A DNA stretch of 64,000 nucleotides from Colwellia sp. M166 (GCF_024585285.1 NZ_CP040755.1:1798001-1862000), one strand, 5' to 3'; shown: positions 19,128 through 28,856, numbered from the stretch's first letter. Made by a program: numbers and translations. The notes: generated from the sequence alone by a model not told the origin.

Positions 19128-19365
19128 ATACCAACTCTGAAGGGTGATTTTAAAAGGCTTTTAGGCCGTATTATTGACTTCTATAAGGTTCTCACAGGGA
19201 TGTGAGTCATTAGAACAAGGCAGGAGCAGTTGTCGAGAATAACCATTATCTTCAAGCAATGCCTTGCCTGCATGTAGGTACTTAGGTTCAGTCTGGAACT
19301 ATGAACCTGTGCCGCTAGACCTTCTAAATTTCACTGAGTGGGAAGAAACTTAGTAGCATTGCTAT
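19128..19365 (+). repeat. Long copy of the ATACCAA repeat family (238 bp)
   Basis: Begins ATACCAA and ends TTGCTAT (one change from TTGGTAT). It is nearly identical, in reverse orientation, to the copy at 31414-31654. Shared internal landmarks include GAACAAGGCAGGAGCAGTTG, TCGAGAATAACCATTATCTT, TACTTAGGTTCAGTCTGGAA and TTTCACTGAGTGGGAAGAAA. No open frame. Internal dyads (AGGTTCA...TGAACCT) would fold as RNA. Its last base overlaps the stop codon of msrQ. Confidence 0.85.
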
Positions 19366-20003
19366 TATTTAAACCAACGCTTAAATTTATCTTTTCGTTG
19401 GCTTAACAAGAATAATGCGATAATAAAATATATCACTGGCTCAACAATGTCAGACTTTACTGACCAAAAAAAATGCAGCGTTATTAATAACAAGGCAAGA
19501 TAAACCCCATTGTGTAACTTTTGCCAATTTTTGCCCATTTTACGCTTCAATGAACTGAGTGATGTAACCGTCAAAGAAAGTAGTATAATTAAGGCTGCCA
19601 TACCCACGGTAATATAAGGTCTATCAATAATTTCATTAAAAAATAATGTTAGATCAAACTGCACTTCAAAAGCTAGAAAGCTCAGTAAATGAAATAATGC
19701 ATAAGTAAAACTGTATAAGCCAAGTAGACGCCTTACTTGTAAAAAATATGCTTGGCGATATTTTTTTGCCAAAGGCATTACCACCAAAGAAAGCAGCAAT
19801 AAATTAAAGGCACCAATGCCAGTAAAGTGAATAACTTCTTTAACGGGATCAGCACCAAGCTGATCACTAAAGGCCAAAACATAAAGTGCTAATAAAGGTA
19901 AAAAAGACATCAGGTGAATAGTTATCTTAAGTAACAACACTCGATTAACTAAAAATACTGTTTTCAAAGACACTTTATTGACCGCCAAAACATTTGCTTG
20001 CAC
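19365..20003 (-). CDS. msrQ: MsrPQ haem-binding membrane subunit
   Basis: Inner-membrane b-haem protein (formerly YedZ) that passes electrons from the quinone pool to periplasmic MsrP. About six hydrophobic helices across 212 aa, with His residues in membrane segments (LLKITIHLMS, EVIHFTGIGAFNLL, TYALFHLLSF, LHNGVYLALLLITLHFFW), as expected for the family. The start is a GTG whose first base overlaps the MsrP stop (TAGTG), a classic coupled arrangement. Its stop codon touches the end of a repeat element. Confidence 0.93.
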   Translation of the reverse strand: MQANVLAVNKVSLKTVFLVNRVLLLKITIHLMSFLPLLALYVLAFSDQLGADPVKEVIHFTGIGAFNLLLLSLVVMPLAKKYRQAYFLQVRRLLGLYSFTYALFHLLSFLAFEVQFDLTLFFNEIIDRPYITVGMAALIILLSLTVTSLSSLKRKMGKNWQKLHNGVYLALLLITLHFFWSVKSDIVEPVIYFIIALFLLSQRKDKFKRWFK

Positions 20004-21007
20004 TAATAATACTTCCTTAAATCCATATTTTTATACATATCAGCCACTTCTTCGCCATAACCATTAAATGGCAGAGTTTCAATACGATTACGGGCAAACA
20101 AGCCACCGGTAGTAATACGCCTTTCACTCGCTTGGCTCCAACGCGGATGATCAACAGCAGGGTTAACATTGGCATAAAAACCATATTCATTATCAGCGAG
20201 TCTATTCCAGGTTGTTGGTGGTTGCTGCTCAACTAACTTGATACTAACAATAGATTTAATACTCTTAAAACCATATTTCCACGGTACAACTAACCGAATA
20301 GGTGCACCGTTTTGTGCCGGTAATGTCTTACCATACAAACCAACACTCATTAAGGTCAACGGATTCATTGCTTCATCAATACGTAAACCTTCGACATAAG
20401 GGTATTGTACACCGCCACCAATACGACGACTCTTTTGACCCGGCATCTGCTGTGGATCATATAAGGTTTCAAAAGCAACATATTTTGCTCGCGAATTGGG
20501 CGCCGCCTTTTTAATTAAGTCAGCTAATGAAAAGCCAATCCAAGGCACCACCATCGACCACGCCTCAACACAGCGTAGGCGATAAATACGCTCTTCGAGT
20601 GAGAAACTTTTAAATAAATCGTCGTAGCCTAAGCTATAGGGTTTATCAACTTCGCCAGAAATACTTAATTGCCAAGGATCAACTTTAAAGTTTTGTGCAT
20701 TTTCAACAGGATCCCCCTTAGCTGTGCCAAATTCATAAAAATTGTTATGAGAAGTCACTTTAGCTTCAGGGGTTAATATTTCTGTAGATTTTTCAGCATG
20801 TTGAAAGTTTAAAGCTTGGCGTTGAAATACCTCTTTACTTTTACTGCTGAAAAAATCTAAAGGGCTTGCGTTAGCTGATTGGGCTAGTAAACTACCCGCA
20901 CCTAAGAAACCAAGCTGCTTTAAAACTTTACGTCTAGCATGATAAACCGCTTCATCGGTGACTTGTTGTTCTGATAGTTGATAACTATTTTTAGTTTTAA
21001 TTAACAT
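20003..21007 (-). CDS. msrP: Protein-methionine-sulfoxide reductase catalytic subunit
   Basis: Periplasmic molybdopterin enzyme (formerly YedY) that reduces oxidised methionines in envelope proteins. A twin-arginine signal ([15 protein letters not shown], residues 24-38) implies folded export by Tat. The molybdenum-ligand Cys is C146 in [14 protein letters not shown]; later landmarks include [20 protein letters not shown] and [19 protein letters not shown]. 334 aa is normal. ATG follows AGAGGTAAA. Forms an operon with msrQ. It shares the need for molybdenum cofactor with the IorAB-type enzyme about 2 kb away. Confidence 0.96.
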   Translation of the reverse strand: MLIKTKNSYQLSEQQVTDEAVYHARRKVLKQLGFLGAGSLLAQSANASPLDFFSSKSKEVFQRQALNFQHAEKSTEILTPEAKVTSHNNFYEFGTAKGDPVENAQNFKVDPWQLSISGEVDKPYSLGYDDLFKSFSLEERIYRLRCVEAWSMVVPWIGFSLADLIKKAAPNSRAKYVAFETLYDPQQMPGQKSRRIGGGVQYPYVEGLRIDEAMNPLTLMSVGLYGKTLPAQNGAPIRLVVPWKYGFKSIKSIVSIKLVEQQPPTTWNRLADNEYGFYANVNPAVDHPRWSQASERRITTGGLFARNRIETLPFNGYGEEVADMYKNMDLRKYY

Positions 21008-21103
21008 TTTACCTCTAATCGAGCTAATTACCTTTGATAAATAGACCCAAGAAGAGGCAAAAAAATTCTTAATAAAAGCTGCTGAGTTAATAAACAGCAG
21101 TAA

Positions 21104-21484
21104 CTAATCGGCAAACTTTTCTAAATACTGAATAATATCACCAGATTCATATAACCAAGTAACCGACTGATCTTCATTGATAATTCTCAAGCAAGGCACG
21201 GTTCTTTTACCTCCCTCACGAAGCAATTCTTCTCGGTATTCTTCATGTTGATTTATATTACGTAATTCAATATTTAAACCAAATCGCTTTATTGCACGAC
21301 GAGTTTTCACACAAAATGGGCACGCAGGCAATTGATATAAACTTAAATGTGCGGTGCTAGCATCAATATCTTTCTGCTGTTGCGATGAGCGCTTTGGCGC
21401 ACTTGGAGAAAAGATAAAATTTAATAACAATATTAAACGGCCAATCGGCCAACGGATTAAAAACATAGTAATACTTGTGCTCAC
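21104..21484 (-). CDS. Membrane-tethered glutaredoxin
   Basis: Glutaredoxin-fold thiol oxidoreductase. The redox motif CPFC is at residues 55-58 (LYQLPACPFCVKTRRAIKR), followed by the cis-Pro segment KRTVPCLRI and the C-terminal LYESGDIIQYLEKF typical of glutaredoxins. Unusually, it has an N-terminal ~45-residue extension with a hydrophobic segment (FLIRWPIGRLILLLNFIF), probably a membrane anchor. The start is uncertain: a GTG at 21484 (used) or an ATG six codons later. It lies between msrP and the yaiL-like gene on the same strand but with its own spacing. Confidence 0.85.
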   Translation of the reverse strand: MSTSITMFLIRWPIGRLILLLNFIFSPSAPKRSSQQQKDIDASTAHLSLYQLPACPFCVKTRRAIKRFGLNIELRNINQHEEYREELLREGGKRTVPCLRIINEDQSVTWLYESGDIIQYLEKFAD

Positions 21485-21518
21485 TGTTAGGTAAATAAAT
21501 TAAAATATAATGCGGACG

Positions 21519-22070
21519 TTACCACATTAAATCATCAGGAATTTGAAACTCTGCATAAGGGTCATCATCAGAAACCATTTCATCAATAACTTTAGTGTTT
21601 TGTACCAAAATAACGTCTTTGTCTAAACTGGCAACTTTTTCAGCGGTTTCGCTTGTCACAATATAAGTGTTGTCTTCAACACCACACAAAGCTAATCGGC
21701 CATTAACCAAAGCTTTATGTGTGATGGCATCAACAAATAATTTTTTAATTTTATTGTTAAAAGTATAATTATACTCTGCTTCGCCATTAACATTTGTGAC
21801 TTGATGATGTTGCAAAATCTGTAAAATTCTTAACTGTTGCTCTTTGGCCAAAAGCACTTGTTTCTTTTCATTGTTTAAAGCGATATCACGCGCTAACTTT
21901 TCTTTTCTTGCTAGTTCAAGATCTTGCTTTACTTGTTCTTGTAAACTGCTTTCAACGTTAACGCCACTACGTTTTTGCTTGCCTTTTTTACGCTTATCAC
22001 TATTTGCTTGTCGTGCTTTTTGCTTGGTGGTTAAACCTGCTTTTAGCAACTGCTCTTGTAACGATGCCAT
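21519..22070 (-). CDS. yaiL: DUF2058 (YaiL-like) protein
   Basis: Cytosolic basic protein of the DUF2058 family, represented by E. coli YaiL. The N-terminal half is a Lys/Arg/Gln-rich helix (LQEQLLKAGLTTKQKARQ onward, likely coiled coil), then the globular YNYTFNNKIKKLFVDAITHKALVNGRLALC region, ending in the signature DDDPYAEFQIPDDLMW. 183 aa is the usual length. The function of the family is not firmly known; YaiL has been described as nucleoprotein- or polysome-associated. Confidence 0.9.
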   Translation of the reverse strand: MASLQEQLLKAGLTTKQKARQANSDKRKKGKQKRSGVNVESSLQEQVKQDLELARKEKLARDIALNNEKKQVLLAKEQQLRILQILQHHQVTNVNGEAEYNYTFNNKIKKLFVDAITHKALVNGRLALCGVEDNTYIVTSETAEKVASLDKDVILVQNTKVIDEMVSDDDPYAEFQIPDDLMW

Positions 22071-22145
22071 CTTTTATCCTATGGGATGAGGTTCTATATT
22101 GTGCTATTTTATCAGGTCATTTGCGATATTACAGCATTCAATAAA

Positions 22146-22168
22146 AAAGCAGCATAAATTGCTGCTTT
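22146..22168 (-). terminator. Terminator of the IorAB transcript
   Basis: AAAGCAGCA-TAAAT-TGCTGCTTT with a run of six A on the left, which becomes a U-tract on the minus strand. It lies 61 bp beyond the stop of the 22229 gene. Confidence 0.85.
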
Positions 22169-22228
22169 CCTTAAAATTTACGCCGCTACTCATGGTATAG
22201 GTAAAAGATACCAGTTACACGCTACTGA

Positions 22229-24484
22229 TTAAACAATGCCATATTGTTTTAATGGTAATTCTCTATAGCGCTTACCTGTGGCATTAAAAATAGCATTACA
22301 AATAGCGGGAGCTATTGGTGGCACACCTGGCTCTCCAACACCACCCGGAGGCGCATCACTGTCGATAATTTCAACATGTGTGGTTGGCGCATCGGCAAGT
22401 CGCGCAATTTGATAATTATCAAAGTTACTTTGTTCAATCACACCATTTTTCGCGGTGAGTTCACTATAAAAACTATACGATAAGGCAAAAATAGCAGCGC
22501 CTTCCATTTGCGAACGAATACGCTCAGGGTTTACTGCTAAACCACAGTCAACCGCCATCCAAACATCAATAACGCTAATTTTTCCATCACTGTTTTCTGA
22601 TACTTCAACAATACAAGCGACATAACTGACGAAACTGCGGTGCATAGCAATACCTAAACCATGCCCTTTAGGTAATTTTCTGCCCCACTTTGCCATAGCA
22701 CTAACTTTTTCAATCACCGCTTTCATACGCGCAGTATCAACAGGGAATTTTTCAAGTGTTTCGCCGTAATTTCCATACTCGGCATTTTCAAGAGCAAAAT
22801 CTATTTTTCGATCTTTACCTAACATGGCTAATAAATGATCTTTGCTATCTAGCCCTTTCGCATGCGCAAGTTCATCAACAAATGAGCCTATAGCAAAGGC
22901 ATGGTTGATATTAGTAACCGAGCGCATCCAACCTATACGAGTATGCGCAGGCGCTTTGCCGGCAGCACAACTAACATTAGCAATATCAAATGGCATGTCA
23001 ATCAAACCTAAGTTAGCTTCTGTACCAATTAAATCCGCCCCTTTACTGAATGTAGAGCCAATTGGTGGCTCTGCCACATGATGTTGCCAAGCACTAACAT
23101 TACCTTGAGCATCGATACCGGCAGCAAGTTTTTGATAGCTTACGGCATGATAATAACCATTTTGGATCTCATCTTCGCGAGTCCACAATACTTTAATGGG
23201 GACATTAAGCTGTTTCGACAATATAGCAGCTTCAACGACAAAGTCTGGTTTAGATTTACGACCAAAGCCACCACCGAGTAACGTCACATTGATATTGACT
23301 TTTTCAGGGGCCACACCGGTAATTTGTGCAACCGTAGCTTGTGCTGATTGTGGTGTTTGTGAACAGGCCCAAATGTCAAAAATACCATCATGATAATGCG
23401 CGGTTGCCGCAGGTGGCTCCATCGGTACATGGATTAACTCTGGCACATAATATGATGCTTCAATCACTTTTTTTGCAGTCGCTAACGCTTTAATCGTATC
23501 GCCTTTACTGCGCAAAATTTTTGCCGGGTTATCACAACTTTTTGCTAAGGCTTTTTTATACTCATCACTGTTATAACTTTTATGCTCGCTTTCATGCCAT
23601 TGCATTGCTAACGCTTCTCGACCTTTAATCGCCGCCCAAGTATTTTTAGCAATAACCGCAACACCGCCTAAAGGTTTAAATACCGCTGGCTCTTCTAAGT
23701 CAGGTAGTTGCACAACGTCAATAACGCCCGCAATAGCTTTTGCCGCTTTAGCATTAAATGATTTAACTTTCGAACCTAATACTGGAGGTCTCGCGATAAC
23801 CGCGTACTGCATATTGGCTAGTTCAACATCAAACCCGTAAGTCGCGGTACCGGTAACGATTTTTTCACCATCAACAAGTGCTACATCAGATTTACCAATG
23901 AAATTAAAATCTTTTTTAGCTTTTAATTTCAATGCCGACGGCTCAGGTAATGTCAACACACTTGCCGCGGCAACTAAACTACCAAAAGTTAACTCTCGGC
24001 CAGTTTTTTCATGAACAATCGTATTGTTTACCGCTGAGGTTTCACTGACATCAACTTGCCATTGATTGGCGGCCGCTTGCTGTAACATCATACGAGCAGA
24101 AGCTCCAGCTTCACGCAGCGGTTGATAAAAACGTCTAACCGAACGAGAACCGTCGGTGTTTTGACTACCGTATTTTTTATCACCTAAGCCTTGAACAACC
24201 GCTATTTTTTGCCAATCAGCACCCAGTTCATCAGCGACTATCATCGGAATACTGGTTCTGATACCCTGACCCATTTCTGAGCGATGAACCACTATGCTGA
24301 CGATGTTATCAGCGCCAATTTGTACATAAACACTAGGGGAAAACTTATCAGTAGCATTAACACCAGCCAGTGCTTTTGGAATAGTGAGCATTGCCGGCAG
24401 CTGTACACCTAACACTAAGGCTGTAGAGCTAATGCCAAGTTTTTTTAAGAAGCCTCGACGGCTAACATTTTCAATCTGTTTCAT
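22229..24484 (-). CDS. Molybdopterin-binding subunit of an IorB-type aldehyde dehydrogenase / hydroxylase
   Basis: Large subunit of a xanthine-oxidase-family enzyme of the isoquinoline 1-oxidoreductase (IorB) type, exported by Tat. Start chosen at the ATG at 24484 (MKQIENVSRRGFLKKLG), which has a GGAAG ribosome site and yields a clean twin-arginine signal; a longer frame reading into iorA is rejected. Family landmarks: VHRSEMGQGIRTSIPMIVAD, EPPAATAHY, LLGGGFGRKSKPDFVVEA, and near the end PPGGVGEPGVPPIAPAICNA with the conserved Glu. About 751 aa. It starts 2 bp after the small [2Fe-2S] subunit. The substrate cannot be read from sequence; aldehydes or N-heterocycles are typical. Confidence 0.9.
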   Translation of the reverse strand: MKQIENVSRRGFLKKLGISSTALVLGVQLPAMLTIPKALAGVNATDKFSPSVYVQIGADNIVSIVVHRSEMGQGIRTSIPMIVADELGADWQKIAVVQGLGDKKYGSQNTDGSRSVRRFYQPLREAGASARMMLQQAAANQWQVDVSETSAVNNTIVHEKTGRELTFGSLVAAASVLTLPEPSALKLKAKKDFNFIGKSDVALVDGEKIVTGTATYGFDVELANMQYAVIARPPVLGSKVKSFNAKAAKAIAGVIDVVQLPDLEEPAVFKPLGGVAVIAKNTWAAIKGREALAMQWHESEHKSYNSDEYKKALAKSCDNPAKILRSKGDTIKALATAKKVIEASYYVPELIHVPMEPPAATAHYHDGIFDIWACSQTPQSAQATVAQITGVAPEKVNINVTLLGGGFGRKSKPDFVVEAAILSKQLNVPIKVLWTREDEIQNGYYHAVSYQKLAAGIDAQGNVSAWQHHVAEPPIGSTFSKGADLIGTEANLGLIDMPFDIANVSCAAGKAPAHTRIGWMRSVTNINHAFAIGSFVDELAHAKGLDSKDHLLAMLGKDRKIDFALENAEYGNYGETLEKFPVDTARMKAVIEKVSAMAKWGRKLPKGHGLGIAMHRSFVSYVACIVEVSENSDGKISVIDVWMAVDCGLAVNPERIRSQMEGAAIFALSYSFYSELTAKNGVIEQSNFDNYQIARLADAPTTHVEIIDSDAPPGGVGEPGVPPIAPAICNAIFNATGKRYRELPLKQYGIV

Positions 24485-24486
24485 CG

Positions 24487-24957
24487 CTAGCTTCCTTTCA
24501 CTTCGGTGGCTAAATCTGCAGCATGATAGATCGCTTGTTTGATACGTTGGTAAGTTCCGCAGCGACAAATATTGCCACTCATGGCAAGCTCAATATCTTG
24601 ATCATTAGGTTTTGCATTACGCTCAAGTAATGCCACAGCCGACATAATTTGTCCTGATTGGCAATAACCACATTGTGGTACATTTAACGCTTGCCATGCT
24701 TGTTGTACTACATGTTGACCTTGCTCGGAAAGGCCCTCAATGGTGGTGATTTTTTGCTTCGCAATAGCCGAGACCGGCGTTATGCAGGAACGAACAGGTT
24801 GGCCATCAACATGGACAGTACAAGCACCACATAAGCCTTTCCCGCAACCATATTTAGTGCCGGTATATTTTAAAATATCTCTTAATGCCCATAACAACGG
24901 CATATCGCCATCATCATTAAATTGATGCTCTTTACCATTGATAGTCAAAGTGATCAT
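24487..24957 (-). CDS. [2Fe-2S] subunit of the IorAB-type molybdenum enzyme
   Basis: Small electron-transfer subunit (IorA type, 156 aa). An N-terminal plant-ferredoxin-like cluster ([17 protein letters not shown], with the fourth Cys in PVRSC) and a C-terminal helical [2Fe-2S] domain ([12 protein letters not shown] and NICRCGTY) are both complete. No signal peptide of its own, so it is probably carried out with the Tat-tagged large subunit. It is the first gene of the pair and is followed by the large subunit after 2 bp. No FAD subunit is present, as expected for the IorAB class. Confidence 0.94.
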   Translation of the reverse strand: MITLTINGKEHQFNDDGDMPLLWALRDILKYTGTKYGCGKGLCGACTVHVDGQPVRSCITPVSAIAKQKITTIEGLSEQGQHVVQQAWQALNVPQCGYCQSGQIMSAVALLERNAKPNDQDIELAMSGNICRCGTYQRIKQAIYHAADLATEVKGS

Positions 24958-25017
24958 GCAATCGCTTCCTTCTTAGTTTATTTAACGCAATTTTGTTAGA
25001 CGTAATTTTTAGCGACG

Positions 25018-25659
25018 CTATGGTTTAACGCCAATTTTTATCTTCATATGAGCTAATTGCTCAGGTGTGTCTAGATCAACAAAGGCATGAGCTAGCGGTA
25101 CCTTTAATAATTGCTTTTGGTATTTTTTTAATAATGGCTTTGCACCTTGCTGCCCAACTAATTGAATCAATTCGGCAAAATAACTTTGTGGAAATACGAC
25201 TGGCGGGCCAAGATTTTCATTGACCTTTGCTTCTTCAGAACTAACCGATTGTGCAACAACGATAGCATGATGCTGCTTTTGCCAATAGCCTTTGTGTCGC
25301 ATCAAATCAGCAGATGTTAATTGCCATTGATCTACTAAGACTATCATAACCGCTTTAATCTCAGGCGTTAGCGCTTTCACCCCCGCAGCAATTGATGACG
25401 CCATACCGTCCGACCATTGGCTATTAATAATAGTATTGATTGGTAAATGATCAATATGTGATTGCACATGCACAGCATTAAAACCTAAGACACAATAAAC
25501 ATCATTCGATACTGCTAGCGCCTGCTCTAGTTGAATTTCAAGTAAACTTTTATCATTAATAGGCAGCAATTGCTTCATCTGACCTAAACGAGTAGATTGC
25601 CCTGCCGCTAGCACTATAACGGCAAAACAGTCACTTGGTGACTTTACGAGTACCGTCAC
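25018..25659 (-). CDS. MocA-like molybdenum cofactor cytidylyltransferase
   Basis: Nucleotidyltransferase (MobA-like fold). The nucleotide-binding motif is VIVLAAGQSTRLGQMKQLLP at about residues 14-33, with metal-binding DQW/DLDTPEQ signatures later. MocA adds CMP to molybdopterin to make the cytosine-dinucleotide cofactor used by xanthine-oxidase-family enzymes. Its place 60 bp upstream of the IorAB-type pair on the same strand supports MocA rather than MobA. Start is the GTG behind GAGGG. 213 aa is close to MocA length. The specificity assignment rests on context. Confidence 0.82.
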   Translation of the reverse strand: MTVLVKSPSDCFAVIVLAAGQSTRLGQMKQLLPINDKSLLEIQLEQALAVSNDVYCVLGFNAVHVQSHIDHLPINTIINSQWSDGMASSIAAGVKALTPEIKAVMIVLVDQWQLTSADLMRHKGYWQKQHHAIVVAQSVSSEEAKVNENLGPPVVFPQSYFAELIQLVGQQGAKPLLKKYQKQLLKVPLAHAFVDLDTPEQLAHMKIKIGVKP

Positions 25660-25926
25660 TCAATACCCTCTATAGGCAACAATTGAACTAGTTCATAAAT
25701 AAACACTATCGACTCCATATTCTCATTGCCGGCAATCTAATGACTGCATAGTTACTAATATTGCCACGAATATCAAGCCAAGTTAAGCAGAGCACTTTTA
25801 AATTTCAACGAGATAAATGTAAATAAAAATGAATAGTTAAGCCAAATTAATCTGCACAGCGTGATTCAAACCTTAATAAGTTTCAGGTACTCTACGCTAT
25901 CGCTACTGTCACTTTACTAACAATTG

Positions 25927-28362
25927 ATGAAACATTTAAAAAACACCCTACTCGGCATATTTTTTATTCTGCTTTTAATCTTTGCCACTTTAAGTACTTG
26001 GCTATATAGCCAAATCGACAGTGCATTACCACAATTAGACGGAAAACGAACACTCTATGGTTTATCAACTAGCGCGACCATAGAACGAGACAAGCATGGT
26101 ATCGCGACGATTAAAGCCAACAACCGCCTAGATTTGGCAGTAGCAACGGGGTTTATCCATGCCCAAGAGCGCTTTTTTCAAATGGACTTATTACGTAGAA
26201 ATTCAGCCGGCGAACTGTCAAGTTTATTTGGCGAGGCAGCAATCGCCTATGATAGTGACATTCGCCGTCATCGCTTTCGAGAGCGTGCTAGCGCGATAGT
26301 AGCACAATTATCCACCGCTGATTTAGCACTACTCAAAGCTTATACCCGTGGGGTAAATCAAGGTTTAAAATACCTTAAAGCTGTCCCCTTTGAATACCTA
26401 TTGCTGCGCCAAGAGCCCGTAGAGTGGCAAGAAGAAGATACTATTTTAACCGTACTCAGCATGTACATTGACTTACAATATCAAGACGGTAAACGTGAAA
26501 GAACGTTAGGTTTATTACATTCGATATTAAGTCCTGAGGTATTTGCCTTTCTTAATCCTAAAGGCAGCCGTTGGGATGCCGCGATAGATGGCACTAAATT
26601 GCCTTCATCACCACTACCGACAGCACCTTGGCCTTCCGCATCTAGCGAAGACATAGCCAATTTACTCGAACATCAACAGCTAAAGGCTCCTTTAGCTCCC
26701 CCGCTACCTGCGAAGCTTGCCAGAGAAAAAAACCTTCAAAATGAAGAATTCCCAGGTTCAAATAACTGGGCGGTTGGCGGTGCTATAAGTGCAACTGGCA
26801 GTGCCATTGTTGCTAACGATATGCACTTGAGTATTAGAGTACCTAATATTTGGTTTAGAGCTTCTTTTGAATATAAAGCTGCCGATAATAGTTCAGTGCA
26901 AGTAACCGGCGCAACATTACCAGGCACCCCAAACATGATTATTGGAAGTAATGGTCATATTGCTTGGGGCTTTACCAACAGTTACGGTGATTGGAGCGAT
27001 ATTATCGTACTTGAAACAACCGCTGACAAAAGCCAATATTTGACGCCTGATGGCTACCAAGACTTTATCAAACATAAACAAATTATCGCCGTAAAAGGCC
27101 AAGAAGCGGTGAACATCACAGTAACAGATACCATTTGGGGACCAGTGATAGGTGAAACCGCCAAAGGAGACTTATTGGCGTATCGTTGGATCGCACATGA
27201 CAACGCGGCCGTAAACCTAGCAATTACTGACTTAGAAACTGCCAATAATGTAGAGCAAGCTATTGCTATAGCAGCTCGAACGGGAATGCCTGCACAAAAC
27301 TTAATAGTTGGAGACGAACAAGGTAATATTGGTTGGACAATTATCGGACCTATACCACAACGTAGCACTTCGTTTGGTGAAACACCTACTTCTTGGGCTA
27401 ATGGTGAAAACAAATGGGTGCGACTACTACCGCCTGAAGATTACCCTAAACTTATCAATCCTAAAAATGCTCGTTTATGGACCGCAAATTCACGGGTTAT
27501 TGGTGGTAATATGCTAAATAAAATAGGTAACGGTGGTTATGCCATTGGCGCACGCTCATCACAGATCAAGCAAAACCTTGCCGCTAAAGATTCATTTGAT
27601 GAACAAGCATTACTCAATATAGCCTTAGATGACAGCGCCAAGTTTTTATTGCCTTGGCAAGCTTTTATTTTATCTGAGGTACTCACTGAAAAAATGTTAG
27701 CTAAACACAGCGATTGGCAGGAAGTAAAAAGCATCATTGATATTGACAACTTATCTGCTAGTACCGATTCTGTTGCCTATCGTTTGGTGAGAAATTTTCG
27801 TTTAAACGTTAGAGAGCAAGTCTTCGAAATTTTTAATGAAAATATGACAAAACTTGATAAAGCTTATAGTTTCGATACCATTCGCCATCAAATAGAAACG
27901 CCGTTATGGCAGTTAGTGAACCAACAACCGGAAAACTTTCTTTGGCGTCAACACGAAAGTTGGCAAGCATTATTTGAAGCCAGCCTTGAAAAGACATTAA
28001 TCCAAATGACTGAATCAACGACACTTGCCAACGCTACTTGGGGTAAACAGAACCTCAGTAAAGTGCAACATCCTTTAAGCCGTGCCATTCCTTTTATTGG
28101 CCGATGGTTAGATATGCCTGAAGTCGAATTGCCTGGCGATAGTTATATGCCAAGAGTACAAGGTAGGTCATTTGGCGCATCACAACGTATGGTGGTTTCT
28201 CCTGGACACGAAGCAAGCGGCATTTTTCATATGCCGACCAGCCAATCAGGACACCCTTGGAGCCCATATTATGGCGCCGGACATGAAAGTTGGGTAAAAG
28301 GTCAAGCTACAAATTTCTTACCGGGCCCAAGTAAATACAAACTCACACTCCTCAGTTATTAG
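25927..28362 (+). CDS. Penicillin acylase family N-terminal-nucleophile hydrolase
   Basis: Ntn hydrolase cleaving amide bonds, of the penicillin G acylase / AHL acylase superfamily. N-terminal membrane anchor or signal at ~4-25 (TLLGIFFILLLIFATLSTWL). The alpha chain has ATGFIHAQERFFQMDLLRRNSAGELSS; the spacer ends before the predicted nucleophile Ser ~278 in GSNNWAVGG, which opens the beta chain after autoproteolysis. Further conserved NDMHL and TLPGTPNMIIGSNGHIAWGFTNSY. About 811 aa. Start is the ATG at 25927 (a TTG one codon earlier is ignored). Physiological substrate unknown; quorum-signal or cell-wall-derived amides are possible. A MAPEG gene follows after 7 bp. Confidence 0.9.
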   Translation: MKHLKNTLLGIFFILLLIFATLSTWLYSQIDSALPQLDGKRTLYGLSTSATIERDKHGIATIKANNRLDLAVATGFIHAQERFFQMDLLRRNSAGELSSLFGEAAIAYDSDIRRHRFRERASAIVAQLSTADLALLKAYTRGVNQGLKYLKAVPFEYLLLRQEPVEWQEEDTILTVLSMYIDLQYQDGKRERTLGLLHSILSPEVFAFLNPKGSRWDAAIDGTKLPSSPLPTAPWPSASSEDIANLLEHQQLKAPLAPPLPAKLAREKNLQNEEFPGSNNWAVGGAISATGSAIVANDMHLSIRVPNIWFRASFEYKAADNSSVQVTGATLPGTPNMIIGSNGHIAWGFTNSYGDWSDIIVLETTADKSQYLTPDGYQDFIKHKQIIAVKGQEAVNITVTDTIWGPVIGETAKGDLLAYRWIAHDNAAVNLAITDLETANNVEQAIAIAARTGMPAQNLIVGDEQGNIGWTIIGPIPQRSTSFGETPTSWANGENKWVRLLPPEDYPKLINPKNARLWTANSRVIGGNMLNKIGNGGYAIGARSSQIKQNLAAKDSFDEQALLNIALDDSAKFLLPWQAFILSEVLTEKMLAKHSDWQEVKSIIDIDNLSASTDSVAYRLVRNFRLNVREQVFEIFNENMTKLDKAYSFDTIRHQIETPLWQLVNQQPENFLWRQHESWQALFEASLEKTLIQMTESTTLANATWGKQNLSKVQHPLSRAIPFIGRWLDMPEVELPGDSYMPRVQGRSFGASQRMVVSPGHEASGIFHMPTSQSGHPWSPYYGAGHESWVKGQATNFLPGPSKYKLTLLSY

Positions 28363-28369
28363 GAAAAAT

Positions 28370-28753
28370 ATGACCACGTTAATCATTTGTTTATTTATCG
28401 CAGCACTGTTACCCCTAATTGCAAAAATCCCCGTAGCTTTTGCAATGCATAAATTGGGACGTTACAATAATAATCATCCGCGAGCACAGCAAGCAGAATT
28501 AACTGGCTTTGGCGCCCGTGCCTTGGCAGCACATCAAAATGCCTTTGAAGCACTTATTATATTTGCTCCAGCAGTCTTATTGGCGATAACGACAAAAAAC
28601 ACTGGCGCTGTTATCGAGCAACTCGCCATTGCACATGTTGTCGCACGGATATTTTATAATCTTGCCTACTTAATGAATATATCAACTATTCGTTCAATCA
28701 TATGGGCTATTGGAATGTTCAGCGCACTAACAATTATCTTTCTCTGTATCTAA
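28370..28753 (+). CDS. MAPEG family membrane protein
   Basis: Small integral membrane protein of the MAPEG family (membrane-associated proteins in eicosanoid and glutathione metabolism). Four hydrophobic helices in 127 aa; the characteristic GFGARALAAHQNAFEALIIF and HVVARIFYNLAYL segments are present. ATG follows TAGGAAAAAT and lies 7 bp after the acylase-family gene, so they are likely cotranscribed. Bacterial members often have glutathione-dependent activity, but nothing in the sequence fixes the substrate. Confidence 0.85.
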   Translation: MTTLIICLFIAALLPLIAKIPVAFAMHKLGRYNNNHPRAQQAELTGFGARALAAHQNAFEALIIFAPAVLLAITTKNTGAVIEQLAIAHVVARIFYNLAYLMNISTIRSIIWAIGMFSALTIIFLCI

Positions 28754-28856
28754 CGTTGCCAAGAAACTCGTTCTATAAGCATTTTCTTTTAGCTTAGCTA
28801 AAAATAGAGCTAAAGAAACAGTTGAAGTCTTGCCTGAGGCTAGCTAAAGTAAAGCT

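Noticed and set aside
24484..24568. Longer N-terminus for the IorB-type subunit
   Set aside because: It would overlap iorA by over 80 bp and hide the twin-arginine signal; the ATG at 24484 has a good ribosome site.
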